Positions 11,278-26,590 of a stretch of 64,000 nt of DNA are shown here, in pieces. Origin of the DNA: Beta vulgaris subsp. vulgaris. Its lineage: Eukaryota; Streptophyta; Magnoliopsida; Caryophyllales; Amaranthaceae. A program made the translations under genes and the position numbers. The DNA lies in contig NC_079202.1 of assembly GCF_026745355.1 (NCBI RefSeq), positions 33,541,508-33,605,507 on the forward strand, written 5' to 3'. Position 1 is the first letter of the stretch. Each line of letters starts with the position of its first letter. The notes beneath the pieces are model-generated. The model was not told the DNA's origin. It saw nothing but the letters and a program-made list of their open reading frames with translations, and ran no database searches.

Positions 11278-11595
11278 CTCCCTCCGTTTCCTAAAGATCT
11301 TCCCACTTTCCGTTTAAGGGTGTTTCCAAAAGATCTTCCCACTTTTGCTTTATTCCTTATTTGGCAAAACAAATTTCCCTATTTACCCTCTCATGTCACT
11401 ATCATATGGTCCACTATTACATTATTAATTCAATTTTACTCCCTTTCTCTCTCCTACTTTAACCCCTTTTTATTTGTTTATTTATCTTAACTCCTTTCTC
11501 TCTCCTACTTTACTCACACCATGCCCCACACAACTTGATTTTCCTTGGTATCTGTAGGAACAGTAAGTGGGAAGATCTTTAGGAAACGGAGGGAA
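11278..11595. mobile_element. Stowaway-type MITE, 318 bp
   Basis: Begins CTCCCTCCGTTTCCTAAAGA and ends in its inverse (TCTTTAGGAAACGGAGGGAA). TIRs match over about 30 bp and TA flanks both sides (11276-11277, 11596-11597). A second internal copy of the AAGATCTTCCCACTTT motif lies near 11327. No coding capacity; would depend on a mariner-type transposase. Confidence 0.85.
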
Positions 11596-12751
11596 TATTC
11601 CATACTTTAGATCACCTTTTTATTTTTTTATATATAAAGTATCACTTATTAAAGTGTTATTTTGTTGTGTGGGAACCATTATATTGGCTAAGTTAATTTG
11701 ATCTTTAGAGCAAATATGCTTAACAAAGCAAAATTTCATTTTGTGCTCCAATGGTCTAGCAACTAGCTATGCATTTTGCAAAATTGCTAGCAAGTTCTTT
11801 TTTTTTTTGGAGTTGTTCACCATTTACGGTGATCGAAAGATAGGATTATTAGACTTTTTTGTCTCTAAATATATCATCCTACGAAATTTTCCTAATTCTT
11901 CTCCTTAAGAGCAAGTTCACCCCTGTCTTGTCTTAATACTTCTTATTTATTACACATGCCACATCAGATTTTTTTTACATTAATTTTTATCTAATCCCTT
12001 TGGCAATTAACGACTAGTTGTTAGCTAATTGTATTAGTTGATACTGATTATATAAGCTGGTTTGACTAGCTAATTATATTAGTTGTTTGTATAAAGGTAT
12101 TCGCTAAGTAGTTGATTGCTACATAATTGTATAAAGTGACCAATAAGGACATGTAGATGTACATAATCCATTGTTGTACTGTGTATAGTTTATTAATGGA
12201 ATTTTTAAAAGTTTAGGACATGAAAATAAAATAGCTCACTCATTTCCAAAGGCCAAACCTATAATGTCAGAAAGCTCTCCTTCGCCCCAACTTTTTCAAA
12301 ACGAGCTTTCTGGCCCTATTACCTAATTAAAATCTTTCTTTACCACAGACTCAAATTAGAGGATTAACTATTCAAATCCTCTAATTCTAATATAAGATCA
12401 AACATATAATTTTACCGCAAACCTCTCTTTACCAAACATGACCCTAATTTGTATTCCTTAAGACCCTTTCATACTCACCCATTATTGCAACTTCACCCCT
12501 AAGACTCATCTAAGACTTCTAAAAACATGTGCTACATAATTAGTTTATTTAGCTCATATTAGTTTATACCTCATATATTGTATTAGTTTTTTCGATGTCT
12601 ATTATAAATCATTTCTATCTATAGCCCGAAAAAATTATCAAAAATAAAACTAAAATATTATGAAACCTAACTAAGCAAAAAATAGTTTAACTAAACCATT
12701 AAAAAAAATTGGTTAAAGATTAAGTTAGCTAAGAAAAATAATGCAATATCT
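11596..12751. other. Intergenic DNA; possible diverged MITE at about 11990-12440
   Basis: AT-rich, no ORF with domain wording. The stretch from CCCTTTGGCAATTAACG (about 11997) to CTTTACCAAACATGACCC (about 12444) resembles, at its right end, the internal text of the MITE at 48648-49099 (CAACTTTTTCAAAACGAG...), so a related old element is possible. Boundaries not proven. Confidence 0.3.
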
Positions 12752-12760
12752 TTAACCAAA
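12752..12760. repeat. Left 9-bp target site duplication of the Mutator element
   Basis: TTAACCAAA, repeated exactly at 18221-18229. Confidence 0.92.
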
Positions 12761-12939
12761 GGAAAAATTGTCAGAAACAACCTTATAAAAGTCACATTTT
12801 GTGAAAAACAACCTTATAAATTTTTTCTTGTGAGAAACAACCTTTAAACCTTATTTTTTTGTTAGATGAAACCTCAGGGATTTTTTCAGGTGTTGACCAC
12901 TAATTTCCGGTGTTGACTTCTTATTATTGCTAATTGCAC
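12761..12939. repeat. Left long TIR of the MULE
   Basis: Aligns in reverse complement with 18050-18220, including TTATAAAAGTCACATTTTG, the AACAACCTTTAAA block, the TTGTTAGATGAAAC block and GTGTTGACTTCT. It has an extra copy of the GTGTTGAC motif that the right TIR lacks. Confidence 0.9.
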
Positions 12940-13187
12940 TCTATTTTATTTAACTAGCACCCACACTCTTCTACCCATTTTCCTCCAACTAACACCTAAA
13001 TTACGCCACTCTCAAAATTAAACCCTCTCATCTTACTCTCTTCTCTTGCAAACCAATTGAATGCACTGCAAACTCATTGAATTAACTTGCAGGTAATGAT
13101 TACTCTCTCTTCAAATTATGCTTTTTATCTCTTTTTTACTGTTGAACTAATTTTCACATTTTTTTTGTTTCTCTGTAATCTGTATCA

Positions 13188-16100
13188 ATGGGTGGTAAAG
13201 GAAAAGCAAAGAAAGCATCTTTGAGAAGTAAAAGGGAGAAGAAGGTCGAAATTATCTACAAATCAAGGTATAATTTCATTCCCCTTAATTAATTTTTAAA
13301 ATTCAGATGCTTATTGGTAAGCTAGGGTTTATGGTATTAAACAATGGTAATGTGATGAATGTTGATTTATGTATGAATGGCTGCTATACATTTTGATTGT
13401 TAATTCTTGGAAAAATTAGAGCCCTAATTTTTGCATAAGTTTGTTAATTTTACAAAAATTTGTTTATTTTGCCAAAATTCATGTGCTTCTTAAACAAGAG
13501 TGTTTGGAAAAATGTTGATGATTGTAAGTTTGTTATTGTGCTGGTGCTGTGAATTCAGGTTTAACGGTAGGGATACTGTGATTGAACCTTGGTTTAGGGT
13601 GATGGAGCCTGTTAATATCAGGGTGTTTTATGGGGGTGAGTTTGTCACTAGTAAGAAGAAGACTATTTACCAAAAGAAGAAAAATGTTGATCCATCTAAA
13701 TTTGGGGTTGCATTGAGAGTGAATGTTGAAGAGGTTTGCTATTTTAAGTTTGTGTATTGGATAAAATCTGATTTGGTTTTTAATGAAGTGGGGGAAATAT
13801 GGTACAAGAAGAAGGGTTGCAGTATGTATAATGGTAGGGCAAGAATTGAGAGTGATAAGGACATTCCCAACTTTTTGCAAACACCTGAAATTGATTGTTA
13901 TTACCATCTATACATTGTGCATCCAGAGGAAAAAGAAGAGTCAGTGAATAAGCATGCATATGGAGATGGAGTTACTTTTTACAGTGATAGTGAAACTACA
14001 TTAGGTAGTACTTCAATGTGTGAATATGCATGGATAAACAATGAAGATGGGGGCCAGCCACATGACAACTCAGTAGATTCTTTGGTTGATAAAAACCCTA
14101 GATCTCAGAAAAGTGAGATTGGGCAACACCTCAATCAATCTCTCACAGTAAATACAACACCTTAGCTTCTCCACACCAACCTTTTTCACTCCCACCTCAG
14201 TCACTCTTTCTAAATAAGGTCTCAGATATCCCTTCCACAAAAGCACCATTTTCTCCACCAAAACTCCAAAACCACCACAAATCAGATTCCTTCCACCACC
14301 ACAAAGACAAAAGCTACCAATTAAATCAATACAAAAAAAGCAGTGCACTGGTGTATCTGAGAACCTAACTGAAAGAGGTGAAGTTGAAGATCAAGAATAG
14401 GAGGATCTAGAGAATGAAGATCGGAGTGACTCTGAATGAAGTACAATGTGTTCGAGTGAGGGTGATTTTGAAGATCATGAAGATGATGACCTATTCAATG
14501 AGTATGTTGATGAGGATATTGCAAAGAGAGTAACAAGGAGTTTAGGTGGATTGCATACAGCTCATGACCAAGAAAGAGGTGATGTGGCAGAAGAGACTGA
14601 TTATATAGCTAATGAGGATGAGCTGATAGATATTGATGGTGATGATGGTAGTGTTTTAGGGTCAGATGATGAGGTGCCAAATTACCCTGAGTTCACTCCA
14701 GATGTGGATTTCAAGGGCAAGGTAGAATTGACCAAGGGCTTGAAGTTTCCATCAAATGAGATATTTAGGAAAGCTTTGAGACATCATGCAATAGAGAATG
14801 GTTACGATTATTACTATTTGCACAACAACTCTAGGGTTTTTGCATATTGTGCAAAGAGATGTAAGTGTCCTTGGGAAAGAGCAAGGATATTAAAGTGCAA
14901 ATGCAATGACAATAGGAAGTGTAGATTTAGGATTCATTGTAAGAAATTGAAAAATGAGGAGACTAGGCAAATAAAAAGCCTCAGGTTGACTCACATTTGT
15001 GGCTGGCAGAGTGTGAATTCCAAGCTCACATCACAGTACCTAGCTGAAAGGTACTTGGAAGACTTTAGAGATGACCCATCTTGGAAGTTGGCAACATTCA
15101 TAAAGAGAGCAAGGAGAGAGTGTAAGTGTGAGGTGACTTATTATAAGGCATATTTTGCAAAATAGAGAGCAATTAAGATGATTTTTTGGGGATACAAAAT
15201 TGGAATATGAAAGATTCTGGGACTATGCAGTCGCTATTAGGAATTACAACCAGGGAGCACAACTGTGGTTAAGGTGGATGGTGTACAGAACCTTAGGCCA
15301 CAGTTTCAGAGATTGTATATTTGCTTGAAGGCTTGAAAGGAAGGTTTCATAACTGGGTGTAGGCCACTATTAGGTGTGGATGGAGCTAACTTGAAGGGGC
15401 CCCGCCCTGGCATCCTATTGACTGCTGTCGGGAAATGCGAGAATAATAACATATTTCCCGTAGCATGGGCTATAGTTGAGATAGAAAATGCAGAAACATG
15501 GGGGTGGTTCTTGGAGTTGCTAAGGAATGACATAGCCTCAGTTGCAGATTTAGTGACATGGGTCCATGAAAAAGATGAATTAACGTACATGTTAGACAGA
15601 CAGAAGGTCATACACTAACACCTTTCCTTGTGAATTAGTGTTCTTCAATTTTATGAATGCTAACTTGTGCTCTTTTTGTAACTGAACAATAGGGTTTGTT
15701 GGATGCATTCAACACCGTCATGCCTAATGTGGAAACAAGATATTGTTGCAGACACATTTGGAGCAATTTCAAGAGCAATTACCCAGGAGTTATTTACAAG
15801 GATACTTTTGGAAGGCCGCAAGATCGCCAACTAAGGTATGTAAATCACCATTTTGATTGCCTACTTGTTTCTCATTTAGTGTCCTTATAATTGCTACTTA
15901 AACAAATATGAAAACCACAGGAGCATTTGAAGATTCACATGGAAAAAATCAAGGTAATCAATGTTGAGGCCTTCGACTACTTACAAGCAATCCCAGTTGA
16001 ACATTGGTCCAGACATGATTTTAGTAATGCTTCTAAGTCTGGAATGTTGCTCAACAATTGTTGTGATAGCTTCAACAATGTTCTGAGGGAGGCAAGAACC

Positions 16101-16907
16101 AAGCCTATTTTACAGTTGATGGAATGGATTAGAAGGTATGTCATGGCTAGGTTCTGGTCCAAGAAGGAGGGGTTGAAGCACTTTAGTGGACTGATCATGC
16201 CTTCAGTTGTGAAAATAGTGCAAAGAGGATTGGAAGAATTAACCAACATGAGAGTCAATCAAGCTGATTTGTATGAATTTGAAGTAGATCATAATGAAGA
16301 TACTTGGGTGGTAAACCTGGAGAAAAAGGAATGCAGTTGCTATAGGTGGACATTGATGGGCATATCATGCTGGCATGCTTTGGCATGCATGGAAAAGAGA
16401 AGGCTACAATATCAAGACTTCATACATGAAGCTTACCATGTTCATACTTATTCCAAAACATACAACCCTTCTTTTAGGGCAATGCCAGGGCAGAATCAAT
16501 GGCCTGAAACTCCTTACCCTAAACCACTGCCACCACAACACAAAAAGCTTCCCGGGAGGCCATCCAAACACAAAAGGATAAAAGAGGTTGGTGAGGATGG
16601 AGAAGCAAGGAATGTGGAAAGGGCTAAGAAGCAAAATCATTGTAGTAGATGTGGTGGACTAGGGCATTATGCAGTGAAGTATAGAAACTCGGCAGTGGAC
16701 AAATCTGCAGACCCTAAGAGAAAAGGTGGAAGGCCAAAATCCAGAACAACAGCTACTAGTGGTGGTGGTGTGAATGAGGTGTCTGCTGCAGCTTTTGATG
16801 GTGGTGCAAGGACTAATGACATTGGTACATCAAGTCAAGGTGCAAATAACAAAAAAGGGGAACAAAAAATAAGCAACAACAAAGAAGAAAGGCAAGAGAA
16901 GGAATGA
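13188..16907 (+). pseudogene. mudrA-type Mutator transposase (decayed)
   Basis: Exon 1 (13188-13267) encodes a basic N-terminus (MGGKGKAKKASLRSKREKK, NLS-like). Its phase fits acceptor TTCAG at 13558, leading into an N-terminal domain (EPWFRVMEPVNIRVFYGGEF). The Mu DNA-binding region follows at 14446-15165 (LTKGLKFPSNEIFRKALRHH, CRFRIHCKKL), then the transposase core: LLGVDGANLKG (first Asp), DRQK|GLLDAF spliced over intron 15607-15692 (second Asp), YCCRHIWSNFK, and NNCCDSFNNVLREAR, where relatives mostly have Glu at the D. SWIM finger CSCYR...CWHAL and a zinc knuckle CSRCGGLGHYAVKY, whose last Cys is Tyr, end it. Stops at about 14163, 14398, 14438 and 15163 plus frame slips at 15180-15350 break it. 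Confidence 0.9.
15607..15692 (+). other. Intron in the transposase core
   Basis: AAG|GTCATA ... AACAATAG|GGTTTG. Removing these 86 bases joins DRQK to GLLDAF, the conserved second-Asp motif of the MULE transposase domain, in frame. Confidence 0.75.
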
Positions 16908-17373
16908 GCAAAATTGTCAAGAAGTGAATGCATCTCAACAATCATTTTCTTGCTCTGCCCCTATGAACGCTTCACAATCTTAGTTTATTGTTCTTTATTG
17001 TACAAGAATGAAGTTGGCAACTCATTTTTAGGATTTGGGGGATTTGTAATCTAACAATTGTCATAAGCGTTTTTTTGCCTAAATAATTAGTGTGCCGATG
17101 TTGGTCAATGTTGGTTATTGGAAGCTTTTCTTTTTGCTAATTTTTTTTTTCTAATCTAACAATTGTGGTTTATTGTTGGTTTTCGGAAGTTATGCTAATG
17201 TAACCTTGAATATTTGATTGAAAATTAATGTTGATGACAGATTTACATATTGATGGATATAACATACAACACCCTATTCCCAAAACAAACTAATTTTGCA
17301 TCATATTTAGCTACATAATTTTGGATACTACATGCTACAACCAATTCCCAAACAAACTAATTTTGCACCATAT
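16908..17373. other. Convergent 3' region between the two MULE genes
   Basis: About 465 AT-rich bases between the + transposase stop and the - GRF gene stop. It presumably holds both 3' UTRs and polyadenylation signals. No ORF with recognisable wording. Confidence 0.5.
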
Positions 17374-17793
17374 CTATGCCCATAATTTCACAGATATGAA
17401 ACTGACAATTATAGACAAAAAGACACAAATCAAGATCATTTTGCATCCTACTACACTTTCACTCCTAGCAAACGCTTCTTTATTCTCCATTATTGGCTTC
17501 TTCCTCGGCTTCTCCAACTCTTTACTCAGCCTATTCTTTTCATGCTCTATACAAACCAACCTTGACTTCGTGATGTGGTTATCAGTGGCAAGCCTATGCT
17601 TCTCTGCAACAAGAACATTAATCACATCTATTTGCCAATCAATAAATCCCTCATCCACCCACTTAAAGGTATTGCACCCCCTTTGCCCAGTTTCATGATT
17701 GTAAAACTTGCAAGCTCTAAACTTTCTCCCTAATTTCTCATGGGTCCAAGATATCCTTGTTGTTACTGCAAATCTACAACCACATTTCATCAT
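17374..17793 (-). CDS. MULE-borne GRF-type zinc finger protein with C-terminal membrane segment
   Basis: 139 codons from ATGATG at 17793. Residues 4-48 fit the GRF zinc finger: CGC, WTHEKLGRKFRAC, RGCNTFKWVDE (Cys 4, 6, 28 and 40 as ligands). Residues about 60-105 are charged and probably coiled coil (RLVCIEHEKNRLSKELEKPR). Residues 118-138 (MILICVFLSIIVSFISVKLW) form one hydrophobic span, so a tail-anchored protein with the finger in the cytosol or nucleoplasm is likely. The start is chosen because a 5' UTR intron (17914-17798, TTAG|GTAA ... TTTCAG) precedes it and the leader exon has no ATG. A TATA box is at 17987-17994. GRF fingers in other proteins bind nucleic acid; the role here is unknown. 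Intact, unlike the transposase facing it. Confidence 0.82.
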   Translation of the reverse strand: MMKCGCRFAVTTRISWTHEKLGRKFRACKFYNHETGQRGCNTFKWVDEGFIDWQIDVINVLVAEKHRLATDNHITKSRLVCIEHEKNRLSKELEKPRKKPIMENKEAFARSESVVGCKMILICVFLSIIVSFISVKLWA

Positions 17794-17797
17794 AATT

Positions 17798-17914
17798 CTG
17801 AAATGAAGAAAAAATGAGGCTAAGAGAATGAAAAAAAAACACAAGAAGGAAGTAAAGTTTTCAACTAATATGGCACAAGACTAATTAAAATGAAGAAGAA
17901 GAATCCTAATTTAC
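17798..17914 (-). other. 5' UTR intron of the GRF gene
   Basis: On - the text reads CAATTAG|GTAAATTAGG ... CTTCATTTCAG|AATTATGATG: good donor, pyrimidine-rich tract and acceptor. Splicing leaves ATGATG as the first start codon. Confidence 0.65.
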
Positions 17915-17986
17915 CTAATTGGAAATTGTTTTGCTATGAGGGATTTTTTTTTGAAGAAATTATATCTACTTTGGAGGTGACGAGGG

Positions 17987-17994
17987 TTTATATA
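17987..17994 (-). promoter_or_regulatory. TATA box of the GRF gene
   Basis: TATATAAA on the - strand, in CCCTTATATAAACCC, about 70 bases before the leader-exon donor and just inside the right TIR, so the TIR may carry the promoter. Confidence 0.65.
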
Positions 17995-18049
17995 AGGGAG
18001 GAAATGGAGGGAAATTATATCTTCTCGTAAAAAAGAGAGGAAAAATGGG

Positions 18050-18220
18050 CAGATGTGGTTACTGGTTAGCAATAATTAGAAGTCAACACTGGAAAAACTC
18101 CCTGAAGTTTCATCTAACAAAAAAAAAAGAAAAGTTTAAAGGTTGTTTCTAAAAAAAAGAATTATAAAATTGTTTTTCACAAAATGTGACTTTTATAAGA
18201 TTATTTTTGACAATTTTTCC
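18050..18220. repeat. Right long TIR of the MULE
   Basis: Inverse of the left TIR with several substitutions and A-run expansions; ends CAATTTTTCC. Confidence 0.9.
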
Positions 18221-18229
18221 TTAACCAAA
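18221..18229. repeat. Right 9-bp target site duplication of the Mutator element
   Basis: TTAACCAAA, identical to 12752-12760. Confidence 0.92.
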
Positions 18230-18784
18230 TACTCCCTCCGTCCCATAATATAGTGCTTGTATTCCTTTTAGGGTGTCCCAAAAAATTGTTCTTGTTTCTC
18301 CCCTTTCCAATTATAAAATGGTATGAATTCCCCAGCTTATCCTCATTCAGTATTTTTTTCCCACTTTTGTCCTCGGATTGCCTTGAAAAACTGTACCAAT
18401 ATTTAATACTTTACAAATAAAAAAATGTTAAAAAAACACCTTTTCCAATGCTGTAAACGAGTTTCCATCTCAGTCTCTCTCTAGTTCCCATAATCCCATC
18501 TCAGTTTCTTTCACACTCTCCCTCTCTCTCTCTCTCCTCTCATCTCTCCATTTGAAACCCTAAAAATTATGCTTTGCTTCATTTTCTGGTTAGATTTTGA
18601 GTTTCATGAACAAAAATTAACTACACTTCTCAATTTCATCTTCAATTCATTGTTCAGTTTGATCGATTTACCTTTGTTTTCTCTCTCTTCCAAAAAATCC
18701 AAGATCTATGGTTATATAAACATGAATCTGTGGTGATTTACCTTCAAATCATTTTAGTAGCAACATCTCTTTCAATTGAAGGAT

Positions 18785-19195
18785 ATGAGTTTCGGTTTCT
18801 CTCACTCTTATGGGGATGATTTTCCATCCTCTACTTACAGTTGTTCGGATTATCCAAACTGTGAAAGCGGTGCTGATTGTGATGGAAACCACACATATAG
18901 CCCCCGATCTGAATCTACTGAAGTTCTTGACAAATTTTTCGATGAAGAATCGCCATCTGAAACCCTAATTATCAAAGATCGTCCAGTTGTTTCTGGTGGT
19001 GGATCTGAGAGCACTAAAAATGGTGCTGATGGTACTTCCCAAAAAATTGACGCTACTTCTACTGTTGTTGTTAAGGAAGATGCTGCAAAAAAAATGATGT
19101 GGAGGATTTTGAATCTAACCCTAATTATCAAAGTCCCTTATCTTTGTATTTCAATTTTCTTTGCATCTAACGCATCTGATGAAATTGTGGTCTGA
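18785..19195 (+). CDS. Unrecognised ORF inside the mariner-type element
   Basis: Reading from ATGAGTTTCGG at 18785 gives 136 codons: Ser/Asp-rich with several Cys (YSCSDYPNCESGADCDG), an acidic middle (KFFDEESPSETL), and a hydrophobic end (LIIKVPYLCISIFFASNAS). A CT-rich leader with AAACCCTAAAAATT precedes it. I recognise no domain. It could be a residual first exon of the original element or captured host sequence; the near-repeat of CCCTAATTATCAAAG at 18964 and 19118 hints at a small internal duplication. Coding status uncertain. Confidence 0.3.
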   Translation: MSFGFSHSYGDDFPSSTYSCSDYPNCESGADCDGNHTYSPRSESTEVLDKFFDEESPSETLIIKDRPVVSGGGSESTKNGADGTSQKIDATSTVVVKEDAAKKMMWRILNLTLIIKVPYLCISIFFASNASDEIVV

Positions 19196-19202
19196 ATCTA
19201 GT

Positions 19203-19263
19203 TGTGATCAATTTTCTATGATGTTGGTTTTCTGTGATCAATTTTCTATGATGTTGGTTTTTT
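19203..19263. repeat. 31-bp tandem duplication
   Basis: TGTGATCAATTTTCTATGAT followed by GTTGGTTTT(C) occurs twice in direct succession, in the mariner-type element. Confidence 0.85.
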
Positions 19264-19594
19264 TTTTTTAATTAGAGATCAGTAGATTAGTGGCAATCTG
19301 TGTGCCACTAATCTTTGTAATGTCATTGGATTAAAAAAAAAAAGAACTCATTCTCATTGGTCAGTTTCTATATGTGAAGATTAGGTATTTACCTTTTTCA
19401 ATTCAGTAAAGATGTGCGGTTCAGATTTTCAGATGTTACAAATGCTTTGATGTTTTCAATAAAACCTTACAAATTCCTAACTCATCATCCGTGCCAAATA
19501 ATCAGTCATTGATTGTGTTCCTTATTTTATTCCCTCCTCCTTAATTCCCGTGAAAAAAAAGAAACAAGCACTATATTATGGGACGGAGGGAGTA

Positions 19595-20020
19595 TCATTT
19601 TATCTAACTATTAAAGTTGTTCTTAATTTCTGACTTCCATCAAGGTCGGCAAGCACACCCCAACATTTAAAAATTGGAAACAAACTAAAAGTTAAAAACA
19701 TCATAGCGATGGACGATGGTGTGTGAGCACTACGACCATGATCCAAGAAAATGGCAGGTAGGAAATAAATAATATTGAAAAAGAGAAGAAACTAAATAAA
19801 GAAAGCACATGAGAATGACCTCACGCACCTTCGCTGACCTGTCGTTTAATGTGGGTGGGCTTCATTTGTCGGCTCAGATCGAAATTGGCGCCCCTTTCTC
19901 TCTCCTCTCTAAACTTGAATATAATTCCAAATAATCCCCAAAATATTATAAATAATCAAAAAAAAAAATCACAGAAAAATAAATTTCTTCATAATTCTCG
20001 AATAAAATTCATCATCTTCA
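19595..20020 (+). promoter_or_regulatory. 5' flank and leader of the Rab7-like gene
   Basis: Between the mariner-type element and the start codon. It contains a C/T-rich leader-like stretch (CTTTCTCTCTCCTCTC, about 19894-19910) and a TATAAATA at 19947-19954. The former better suits a 5' UTR, so transcription may start before 19890. The proximal promoter therefore reaches to within about 300 bases of transposon DNA. Confidence 0.4.
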
Positions 20021-24865
<4,845 letters not shown>

Positions 24866-25916
24866 GCGGAATGAATGGTTTAATATATTTATCAAGAAGC
24901 CATGGCTGGAAAATTCATCATTCTTTATTGTGATCAATAACCTTTGTATTTTCATGGGGTTCTTGTACACTATTTCCTGTCATCTACATGTAAGAGAAAT
25001 GCTATCCCTTTTGTTGCCGTCTTGGTTAGGTCATCTTTTCCTGGGGCTAATTGCAGTTTTTCTGTGCAATTATTCTTAGCCTTGAGGCCAGTAATTTTGG
25101 CAGTAGTATTCAGTTGTGGAGGAAAGTTATCAAAGTTCTTTAGGTTTTCTATTTCTCCTCACCCCCAAGTTTTATTAGGGTTCTGTTGTTGAGTTACATG
25201 AAACACAAAGATACGGATTCTAGATATTCATATTATTGTTAGCTTGCATGATTCCAAGGACCAAGGTTAGTGTTCTGTTGTGGTACATCTAATCCGTTTT
25301 CATTATTGATGTTTGATTTGTATCTCTAGCACGCCTAGGTTAGTGTTTGACTTCTGGAATTTTGTTGTATTTTTGTTGGAGTTTCTAAGAGTAGGGGGAG
25401 GTTTTGGATCTATATTATATTTAAAGGAGTTTTGGATTGCCATTGGAGATTGTGTATGCCCTTTGACTCTTTGAGTGATAGTTCTGCGACAACTATTGCC
25501 GTCTTGTCTTCTTTGCAATCGACGAGAGAAATCCTCTATAAGTGTCTCTACGTAATTGCATTTGAGATCGCGAAAATGCGATTTCTTCCTTGCATCTTCT
25601 TGCTTAATTACAAAGGAAATTCTTTCTTAACTGAGTTATTATTATCAACAAAAGTCTTGGTTCAAATCATTACAGTTGGATCCATCGAAATGGCCCAACA
25701 CATTTATTCCACCCCCTTTATCAACAGAAAAATGACCATGCAAAGTTGAGAACCATCTTCTTCAAAATAGAAAATTTAATCAATTGGAATATACACCCTC
25801 ATCCACTTTCAGTTGAGTTCCATACCAAAATTTGCATATTTACATTTAGATTTGTTCATTTATTTGTGAAAGTTTGTGATCTCTAGTACAATAATCTTTT
25901 ACCCTGCCGTTGTCGA
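24866..25916. other. 3' UTR and downstream flank of the Rab7-like gene
   Basis: The first few hundred bases are T-rich and probably 3' UTR; no clear polyadenylation site can be fixed. The rest is plain AT-rich DNA. Short frames here have no domain wording. Confidence 0.4.
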
Positions 25917-26590
25917 CATTAGGGGTGCTTATCGCACGAGTTGAGCTCGAACTATACTGGGCTTGGTTCAGCTCATTTATTGTTTAGATCCGTTTGGCTC
26001 GTGAGATCGATAAGGAAGCTCGGCTCGAGCTCGGTTCGGTAGCTCGTCTTAGCTTGGCTCGAGAGCGCGGCTCGGCTTGAGCTCAATTTGAGACAAACTT
26101 AAAATAAACCAACACAAAATTAAACCAAACAAAAAATTCATATTCGAAATTTATAAAAAATTTGACAGATCTTGTAGAATAATAGACTAAATGCAAAAAA
26201 CAACATGAATAGACATATTTTGTTTTATCTTTTACATGTTAATCAAATGAATTACTTACCTATAAACATAACATATCGACAAACTAGATCTAAAAGGATA
26301 CAAAAAGAAAGACATGAATTGTTCGAGATAAAAATTTAAGGATACGTATTACTATATAATAACTTTTTAAAGTGTTTTAGTCTATAATAACTTTTAAAGT
26401 GCTTTAAAAATAATTTTGTTATATAAAAGTGATAAACGAGCCTGTTCACGAGTTTCTCGAGCCGAGCTTGGCATAGTTCGGCTCGTTAAGTTCTCGAGCG
26501 AGCCCGAATCCGAGCCTAGCTGAGTTACCATGAGCCGAGCTTTGACCGACCCGACCTGAACTGTTCACGAACAGGCAGAGCTCATTATCA
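25917..26590. mobile_element. hAT-like non-autonomous element rich in GCTCG motifs
   Basis: Starts near TTAGGGGTGCTTATCGCACG and closes near CTGTTCACGAACAGGCAGAG. Both flanks (25930-26095, 26430-26575) carry inverted arrays of GAGCTCG/GGCTCG/CGAGCC and the AT-rich middle carries none. AGGGGTG ends with such subterminal arrays are common in plant hAT-derived elements. No clean TSD found, so ends are approximate. Confidence 0.45.

Larger units (their letters stand above)
12761..18220 (+). mobile_element. Full-length Mutator-like element (MULE), 5460 bp, two convergent genes
   Basis: Starts GGAAAAATTGTCAGAAAC and ends in the inverse (TTGACAATTTTTCC). The terminal inverted repeats are about 165-180 bp, diverged by substitutions and a short duplicated GTGTTGAC block in the left one. 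Exact 9-bp direct repeats flank it, the size diagnostic for Mutator. Inside are a mudrA-type transposase on + and a small spliced gene on - near the right end, pointing towards each other as mudrA and mudrB do in maize MuDR. The + gene is broken, the - gene is open. The right TSD is followed after 2 bp by a mariner-type element. Confidence 0.95.
18232..19592. mobile_element. Mariner/Stowaway-family element, 1361 bp
   Basis: Begins CTCCCTCCGTCCCATAATAT and ends in the inverse (ATATTATGGGACGGAGGGAG), with TIRs extending about 30 bp through GTGCTTGT and TA on both sides (18230-18231, 19593-19594). It is much longer than a MITE but has no mariner transposase wording, so a deletion derivative or a gene-carrying element. 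It contains one open frame with a plausible leader and a 31-bp tandem duplication. Confidence 0.85.
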
